A stretch of 64,000 nt of DNA from Oscillospiraceae bacterium (GTDB taxonomy: Bacteria; Bacillota; Clostridia; Oscillospirales; Oscillospiraceae). The translations under genes and the position numbers were made by a program. The notes under the pieces were generated by a model that had not been told where the DNA came from, did no database searches, and saw only the letters and a list, made by a program, of their open reading frames with translations. Below, one piece after another: positions 59,030 through 64,000 of the stretch. Position 1 is the stretch's first letter. Each line of letters starts with the position of its first letter. The stretch lies in assembly GCA_015068245.1 (NCBI GenBank), contig SVKU01000002.1, positions 124,001-188,000 on the forward strand. Direction: 5' to 3'.

Positions 59030-60541
59030 TTGGAAAACAAACCCGTACTGTCTTTGAAAGACATTATGAAGGTCTACCCCGGCGTGGTAGCCCTGAACAA
59101 GGTTTCTATTGATTTTTATCCCGGCGAAGTTCATGCCCTTATCGGCGAAAACGGTGCCGGCAAATCTACCTTTATCAAGACCATTACCGGTGCTCATGCG
59201 CCCGACGGTGGTACCATCACTGTGGATGGAGAAACCTATAACGCCATGACTCCCGGACTTGCCCGTCAGCACGGTGTTGAATGTATTTATCAGGAGTTCA
59301 ACCTTATCGACGTGCTTTCCGCTGCAGAAAATATCTGCTACGGCGAAAAATACGGCAAGCTGGTAAATCAGAAGAAGATGCGTCAGATCGCTCAGGAAAT
59401 ATTTGACGATTTCGGCGTTGATATCAATCCCGATACTCTGGTCAGAGATCTGACCCCCGGTCATATGCAGATCGTTGAGATTGCCAAGGCCGTGTCCAAG
59501 AATGCCAGAATCCTCATTCTTGACGAGCCTACCGCTCCTCTGTCCGTGGCTGAGGTTGAGATCCTTTTCCGCATAGTCCGCAGGCTTAAAGAGCAGGGCG
59601 TTGCCATTATCTTTATCTCTCACCGACTGGACGAAGTTTTTGAACTTACTGACAGAGTATCCATTCTCCGCGACGGCGAGTACATAACCACCCTTATGAC
59701 TGCGGAGACAAACCGCGCAGAACTCATTAAATACATGGTGGGACGTGAGATGACCGCCACTTTCCCGCCCCGCAACGCCACCATCGGCGATGTTGCACTG
59801 GAACTGAAAAATCTCACCGGCAACGGTGTTAAGAACATTTCCTTTAAAGCCCACAGAGGCGAAGTCCTGGGCATTTCCGGACTGGTTGGTGCAGGACGTA
59901 CCGAAATCATGAAGGTACTGTTCGGTGCCGAACCCAAGCAGTGGGGTGAAGTTTACGTCAACGGTCAGTTGGCCGAGATCAAATCTCCCAAAGACGCCAT
60001 GCACGTCCACGGCATCTGCCTCATTCCCGAGGACAGAAAGCGTGAAGGCTGCTTCCTCAGCGAGACCATTTCCTGGAACCTTGTTTACAATGTCCTCGGC
60101 CGCATTTCCAAGGCCGGCGTTGTTGACACCAAGCAGGAAGCCGAAATAGCCGACTATTACGGAAAAGCCATGCGAATCAAGGCTCCTGACCTTAAAAACA
60201 CCAAGGTCATGACCCTTTCCGGCGGCAACCAGCAGAAGGTCGTTGTCGGCAAAGCTATGGCTACCAAGTCTGATATCATTATTTTTGACGAACCCACCCG
60301 CGGCGTTGACGTTGGCGCAAAGTATGAGATTTACGAGCTGATGAACGCCATGTGCGAGGAAGGCAAATGTGTCATCATGGTCACCTCTGACATGGAGGAA
60401 CTGCTGGGCATGTCCGACCGCATAGTGGTATTTGGCGAAAAATGTCTGGCCGGTGAGCTGGAAAAAGATCAATTCTCTCAGGAACTCATCCTGGATTTGG
60501 CCTCTACCAGTGACCGCGAAAAAGAAAATATGGGGGCTTAA
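59030..60541 (+). CDS. Sugar ABC transporter ATP-binding protein (RbsA/MglA type)
   Basis: The 503-aa protein starts at TTG (59030), seven bases from GGGAGG; upstream ATGs lack a site. Two ABC domains in tandem are seen. The first has GENGAGKSTFIK and Walker B ILILDEPTAPL, with a signature replaced by LTPGHMQIVEIAKAV. The second has a degenerate Walker A (SGLVGAGRTE) with signature LSGGNQQKVVVGKAM and IIIFDEPTRGVDVG, the normal asymmetry of this family. It partners with the 60548 permease and 57564 binding protein. Confidence 0.95.
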   Translation: MENKPVLSLKDIMKVYPGVVALNKVSIDFYPGEVHALIGENGAGKSTFIKTITGAHAPDGGTITVDGETYNAMTPGLARQHGVECIYQEFNLIDVLSAAENICYGEKYGKLVNQKKMRQIAQEIFDDFGVDINPDTLVRDLTPGHMQIVEIAKAVSKNARILILDEPTAPLSVAEVEILFRIVRRLKEQGVAIIFISHRLDEVFELTDRVSILRDGEYITTLMTAETNRAELIKYMVGREMTATFPPRNATIGDVALELKNLTGNGVKNISFKAHRGEVLGISGLVGAGRTEIMKVLFGAEPKQWGEVYVNGQLAEIKSPKDAMHVHGICLIPEDRKREGCFLSETISWNLVYNVLGRISKAGVVDTKQEAEIADYYGKAMRIKAPDLKNTKVMTLSGGNQQKVVVGKAMATKSDIIIFDEPTRGVDVGAKYEIYELMNAMCEEGKCVIMVTSDMEELLGMSDRIVVFGEKCLAGELEKDQFSQELILDLASTSDREKENMGA

Positions 60542-60547
60542 CATCCA

Positions 60548-61591
60548 ATGAAAAAATCCTTTTCTTCTTATCTTAAGGACTATATGATGGTTATCGTCCT
60601 TGTTGCCCTGCTGGCAATGTTCGGTATCCTCTGTCCCATTATCGTAGGCCGTCCCTTCCTGTCCGCAGGCAACCTGCTGAACATTCTGGGTCAGAACGCC
60701 TACATGGTCATTCTTGGTGTTGGTATTACCTTCATCATGCTGGGCGGCGGCATGGACTTGTCCACCGGCTATCTGATCTCCACCGTGGGTATTGCCATGG
60801 CTCTGATGGACGGCGCAGGTCTTCCCTTCGTTCTTACCCTTATCTGCGGCATTCTGCTGGCTGTTATCCTGTCCGGCTTCAACGGTGCTGTTTATTCCTG
60901 GCTGAAGGTCTTCCCCTTCATCATTACTCTCGCCACTCAGTATATGCTCAACGGTGCCACCTATCTGTTGTCCGGCGGTCTTTCCAAGACCTACCGCAAC
61001 CTGTCAGAAGGTTTCACTCTCCTGGGCGGTTTCAACATTCCTGTTGGTATCGGCAACCTGAAGTCCGGCGTTATCGTTATGATCGTCATGGTAGCTCTCG
61101 GTTCCTTCATTCTGAATAAGACCTACTTTGGCCGTAACGTCTACGCTCTGGGCTCCAATCCCGAAGCTGTTGCACTGTCCGGCGTCTCCGTTGCAAAAAT
61201 GCGTATTGCCATCTTTGCTCTTGCCGGTTTCTTCTTCGGCGTTGCTCAGGTCGTTAACGTTGGTAAGATCGGCTCCGTCAACAACTCCATGGGTATCGGC
61301 GCTGAATTTACCGTTATGGCAGGTGCCATGCTTGGCGGCATCAAAATGGGCGGCGGCGGCGGTAAAATGTCCAACATGGTCGTTGGCGTTCTCATTATCG
61401 CCGTTCTGAACTCCGGCATGAACTTCCTGAACCTGAACCAGTACTGGCAGTATGTTGTCCTCGGCATTGCGCTGCTGGCAGCTGTCATTATGGACACCCT
61501 GCAGACCCGTGCAGCAGCCAACGCTGCAAAGAAAGTCACCGGTTCCGCTCCTACCGAGTCCGAGCCCAAGACTCCCGTTGCTGCTCAGTAA
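60548..61591 (+). CDS. Sugar ABC transporter permease (RbsC/BPD_transp_2 family)
   Basis: The 347-aa protein has about nine to ten membrane helices and the family blocks GGGMDLSTGYLIS and LGSNPEAVALSGVSVAKMRI. A Gly-run KMGGGGGKMSN lies before the last helices and a Ser/Pro/Thr tail at the C-terminus. It starts six bases after the ATPase stop. The operon lacks a second permease, so a homodimer is expected. Confidence 0.94.
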   Translation: MKKSFSSYLKDYMMVIVLVALLAMFGILCPIIVGRPFLSAGNLLNILGQNAYMVILGVGITFIMLGGGMDLSTGYLISTVGIAMALMDGAGLPFVLTLICGILLAVILSGFNGAVYSWLKVFPFIITLATQYMLNGATYLLSGGLSKTYRNLSEGFTLLGGFNIPVGIGNLKSGVIVMIVMVALGSFILNKTYFGRNVYALGSNPEAVALSGVSVAKMRIAIFALAGFFFGVAQVVNVGKIGSVNNSMGIGAEFTVMAGAMLGGIKMGGGGGKMSNMVVGVLIIAVLNSGMNFLNLNQYWQYVVLGIALLAAVIMDTLQTRAAANAAKKVTGSAPTESEPKTPVAAQ

Positions 61592-61600
61592 TCTAAAAAC

Positions 61601-61630
61601 ATTGCGGTGCCGCAGGTGCGGCACCGCAAT
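61601..61630 (+). terminator. Hairpin after the importer operon
   Basis: ATTGCGGTGCCGC/GCGGCACCGCAAT around AGGT, followed by TATTG. The stem is strong but the U-run poor. It precedes the HAD gene by 21 bases, so some read-through is likely. Confidence 0.65.
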
Positions 61631-61651
61631 TATTGATTGAAAGGACTTTCC

Positions 61652-62302
61652 ATGAAACAACAATACATTCTGTTCGACCTTGACGGTACTCTTACCGATC
61701 CCAAAGTCGGCATCACCGGCTCCGTGGCCTACGCATTGGAATCCTTCGGAATACACGTTGAAAACCATGATGATCTGTGCTGTTTTATCGGCCCGCCTCT
61801 TCTGGATTCCTTTATGGAATACTACGGTATGGACGAAGAAACTGCCAACAAAGCCATTGCAAAATACCGGGAGAGATTCAGCGTTACCGGTCTTTTTGAA
61901 AACGAGGTTTATGATGGCATACCCGAGCTTCTGCAGCAGCTTAAGGACGTCGGCAAGACCCTCGTGATCGCCACATCAAAGCCGGCAGTGTTTTCCCAAC
62001 GGATACTGGATCACTTTGACCTGGCGAAGTATTTCTCTTTCCTGTCGGGCAGTGAGCTGGACGGCACACGCAACGATAAGGCAGAGGTAATAGCCTATGC
62101 CCTTGAGCAGTGCTGTATAAGCGATCTTTCCGATGTCGTTATGATAGGCGACAGAAAGCACGATATAATCGGCGCAAAGAAAAACGGCCTGCCCTGTATC
62201 GGAGTACTCTACGGTTATGGTGACCGGGCAGAGCACGAAGCTGCCGGCGCAGACTGTATTGCAGAAACTGTGGACGAACTGAAAAAGCTGCTTATTGGCT
62301 GA
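61652..62302 (+). CDS. HAD-superfamily hydrolase (phosphoglycolate-phosphatase-like)
   Basis: The 216-aa start is at the ATG at 61652 behind AAAGGA. HAD motif I FDLDGTLTD (nucleophile Asp), motif II VIATSKP, motif III Lys in RNDKAEV and motif IV MIGDRKHDIIGAKKNG are all present, with a helical cap between I and II. The group includes phosphoglycolate phosphatase and 5'-nucleotidase-like enzymes. Substrate not deducible. It follows the importer operon closely and may be read through from it, hinting at action on a phosphorylated product of the imported ligand. Confidence 0.9.
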   Translation: MKQQYILFDLDGTLTDPKVGITGSVAYALESFGIHVENHDDLCCFIGPPLLDSFMEYYGMDEETANKAIAKYRERFSVTGLFENEVYDGIPELLQQLKDVGKTLVIATSKPAVFSQRILDHFDLAKYFSFLSGSELDGTRNDKAEVIAYALEQCCISDLSDVVMIGDRKHDIIGAKKNGLPCIGVLYGYGDRAEHEAAGADCIAETVDELKKLLIG

Positions 62303-62317
62303 AATATGCAAAAAAAC

Positions 62318-62353
62318 ATCCGGCAATTCTCACTGAAATGAGCTTTGCCGGAT
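62318..62353. terminator. Terminator between convergent HAD and small membrane protein genes
   Basis: ATCCGGCAA/TTGCCGGAT arms with an inner CTCA/TGAG stem. A-run upstream and T-rich sequence downstream serve both directions. Confidence 0.78.
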
Positions 62354-62363
62354 TCTCTTATGC

Positions 62364-62639
62364 CTATTTTTTGCTATCTTTCTTTTTGCTGCGCAGGAAA
62401 GAAACGCAGTAGAATATGGACAACGCCATTATAGCAAGTCCCAGCAGTGCCTTCAGGTCAAAAACCACGCTGCTCATGTGGCTTACTACCACAAACAGTA
62501 TGCACACTGCCATGGTAGCAAGAGCCGCCAGCGAGTCCACTCCGTGTTGCTTGATGGATTTACCTATGAGAATGCACATGTCAACAAGAAATAATGCCGA
62601 AAAAACTATTGTTCCAATATCTGCTCCGAAAATCTCCAT
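62364..62639 (-). CDS. Small hypothetical membrane protein
   Basis: The 91-aa protein has GGAGATAATATA before its ATG. Three membrane helices are predicted (about 7-26, 34-54 and 61-81), and a basic KKKDSKK tail probably lies in the cytoplasm. It has no recognised family. It is a single gene between two convergent/divergent neighbours. Confidence 0.78.
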   Translation of the reverse strand: MEIFGADIGTIVFSALFLVDMCILIGKSIKQHGVDSLAALATMAVCILFVVVSHMSSVVFDLKALLGLAIMALSIFYCVSFLRSKKKDSKK

Positions 62640-62742
62640 TATATTATCTCCGTAACTATTTTTTATTAATTATACCATACATACCCTGCCTTGTGGTATA
62701 ATAATTGCAAAATGCCATACAAACTATCAGACAGGTGAAAAT

Positions 62743-63276
62743 ATGACAGAAAAACTTATTGAATCAGCTTTGGAAAACGGTTTCAGTGATGCAGGCATGC
62801 TGGATACGGCCACTTTGAAAACGCTGCCGGAAGTAAGGGAAATGTGCGCAGTGAACCGATGCGGAAAGTACGGGGCAAGCTGGAGCTGTCCTCCCGCTTG
62901 CGGCACCATTGAAGAACTTGAAGCAAGAATGCATCAGTACAGCAAGGGCATCATTGTTCAGACGGTTGGCGTTATGGAGGACGACTTTGATTACGAGGCC
63001 ATTGTAGACACCGACCGGCACCACAAGGAAAACCTGCAAAGGTTTACTCCCGTGGTACTTGCCCGTTTTCCCGACGCATTCCCAATGATGGCAGGCTCCT
63101 GCACCAGATGTGAAAAATGTACCTATCCCGACCTGCCCTGCAGATTCCCCGGTGAAGTATTCCCGTCCATGGAAGCCTGCGGACTGATGGTAAATCAGGT
63201 GTGCAAAGATAACGGCATGAAATACAACCACGGCAGAAACACCATTTGTTTCACGTCCTGCTATCTTACCGAATAG
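62743..63276 (+). CDS. DUF2284-family cysteine-rich metal-binding protein
   Basis: The 177-aa protein shows the family pattern CGKYGASWSCPPACG in the first half and CTRCEKCTYPDLPCRFPGE in the second, about ten cysteines in all, consistent with iron-sulfur or other metal binding. The family is widespread in anaerobes and its reaction is unknown. The last 11 bases overlap the convergent HAD gene tail to tail. Confidence 0.9.
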   Translation: MTEKLIESALENGFSDAGMLDTATLKTLPEVREMCAVNRCGKYGASWSCPPACGTIEELEARMHQYSKGIIVQTVGVMEDDFDYEAIVDTDRHHKENLQRFTPVVLARFPDAFPMMAGSCTRCEKCTYPDLPCRFPGEVFPSMEACGLMVNQVCKDNGMKYNHGRNTICFTSCYLTE

Positions 63277-63955
63277 CTCTCAGCAGCTCATCCAGCTCAG
63301 ACAGATGCCGCAGCTCATAATGGGGAACCACACCGCTCTCATTTGCTGTTTTGCGGGGATTGAACCAGATGGCAGTAATACCGGCAGCAAGTCCTCCCTT
63401 GATATCGGCAGACAGACTGTCGCCGATAATGACGGTCTCTTCCTTTGAAAAATCGGCGATGCTGTCAAACACTCGACTGAAAAACTCGGGACTGGGCTTG
63501 TCAAACCCCACTTCCTGTGATATGAAAAGTCCGGAAATATATTTTTCTATGCCGGAACTGGCAATTCGGCTGTGCTGTACAACCGCCGTACCGTTTGACA
63601 CGATATATATGCGATAGCTTTGCGACAGCCGCTGCAGGGCTTCTTCCGCTCCGTCCATAAAGTAGTGGCCTATCCCCAGCTGCTGCTCATATGTGGCTGC
63701 AGCTTCTTCGGCAGAAGCATCGAGGCCAAACTCCTCAAACAGGATCCGATATCGGCGGGGTTTCAGCTCTGCACGGGTAATCTGTCCCAGTTCCAGCAGT
63801 TTCCACTGCTCCTGGTTTATCTCGCTGTACCGCAATAATATGCGAGGCTCAGGTTCAATTCCCATCATTCGCAGAGTATTTTGAAGGGCAACACTTTCAG
63901 CTTTTTTGAAATCCAGAATTGTGTCGTCAAGGTCAAACAGCAGGTTCTTTATCAT
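63266..63955 (-). CDS. HAD-family pyrimidine 5'-nucleotidase-like phosphatase (YjjG-like)
   Basis: The 229-aa protein has LLFDLDDTILDF (motif I with DxDD), motif II IYIVSNGT, Lys in VGFDKPSPEFF and motif IV IIGDSLSADIKGG, with an alpha-helical cap between residues 15 and 90. Sequence flow and length fit the YjjG/TIGR02254 subgroup, which dephosphorylates pyrimidine nucleotides and house-cleans modified ones. The ribosome site is weak. Upstream sequence is cut by the window edge, so operon structure is unknown. Confidence 0.9.
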   Translation of the reverse strand: MIKNLLFDLDDTILDFKKAESVALQNTLRMMGIEPEPRILLRYSEINQEQWKLLELGQITRAELKPRRYRILFEEFGLDASAEEAAATYEQQLGIGHYFMDGAEEALQRLSQSYRIYIVSNGTAVVQHSRIASSGIEKYISGLFISQEVGFDKPSPEFFSRVFDSIADFSKEETVIIGDSLSADIKGGLAAGITAIWFNPRKTANESGVVPHYELRHLSELDELLRAIR

Positions 63956-64000
63956 TGGTCAGCTCAACTTTCTTATCATCTGCTGCCATTGTACCACAAA

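Overview
The window reads as chromosome of an anaerobic, Gram-positive, probably endospore-forming member of the Clostridia (an Oscillospirales-like gut bacterium is my best guess). Supporting this are spoIIP, ribonuclease Y, a Noc-type ParB protein, a ferredoxin-dependent 2-oxoacid oxidoreductase, many lipobox lipoproteins, an SLH-domain surface protein, purine-rich GGAGG ribosome sites and several TTG/GTG starts. I saw no rRNA, tRNA, CRISPR array, transposase or phage structural gene. Species-level identity cannot be read from the sequence.

Region 1 (1-8.8 kb, all minus strand): an envelope-stress type cluster. A TPM-domain membrane protein, a zinc-ribbon membrane protein and an SPFH/virion-core-like protein resemble the YdjH, YdjG and YdjI proteins of Bacillus. 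Here they are interleaved with an 868-aa BspA-type leucine-rich-repeat lipoprotein, two small lipoproteins and further zinc-ribbon or unknown proteins. Region 2 (9.3-17 kb): a membrane-lipid cluster. It holds an acyl-CoA ligase with an E2/CAT-like acyltransferase, GtrA, a two-component system, a diacylglycerol-kinase-like lipid kinase, a PlsC-like acyltransferase and a PAP2 phosphatase. All four upstream regions carry the same direct-repeat box (GTTT-N7-GTTTA, 11-bp period), the expected shape for an OmpR-type regulator site, so the unit looks like a self-contained regulon. Region 3 (17-26 kb): housekeeping genes (rny, spoIIP, a DUF1385 protein, an AEC permease, korDABC and a MinD-like ATPase).

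Region 4 (26-62 kb): accessory and metabolic. Its outstanding feature is that proteins of unrelated fold carry Gly-Gly-Pro tracts: four paralogous right-handed beta-helix proteins (three without a signal peptide, one secreted with SLH domains) and an Old Yellow Enzyme/2,4-dienoyl-CoA-reductase type flavoenzyme, in which the tract replaces the usual active-site segment. A domain-swapped family 3 glycoside hydrolase has a short G/P insert, and a second flavoenzyme has a Met/Pro-rich insert. Between them lie an oppBCDFA peptide importer, an M20 amidohydrolase, an FAD protein, a serpin lipoprotein, a 57-aa ferredoxin, a D-amino-acid transaminase and an RbsBAC-type importer. My leading hypothesis is that the GGP tracts are association modules (polyglycine-II/polyproline-like) that bring beta-helix scaffolds and redox or hydrolytic enzymes together. 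This is inference. Region 5 (61.6-64 kb): two HAD phosphatases, a small membrane protein and a DUF2284 metal-binding protein.

Intergenic DNA is rich in palindromic elements: a 336-bp array of about a dozen mini-hairpins bounded by inverted repeats, two copies of a short element with CTGTCATT-CGAAC ends, and two AT-rich inverted-repeat elements.
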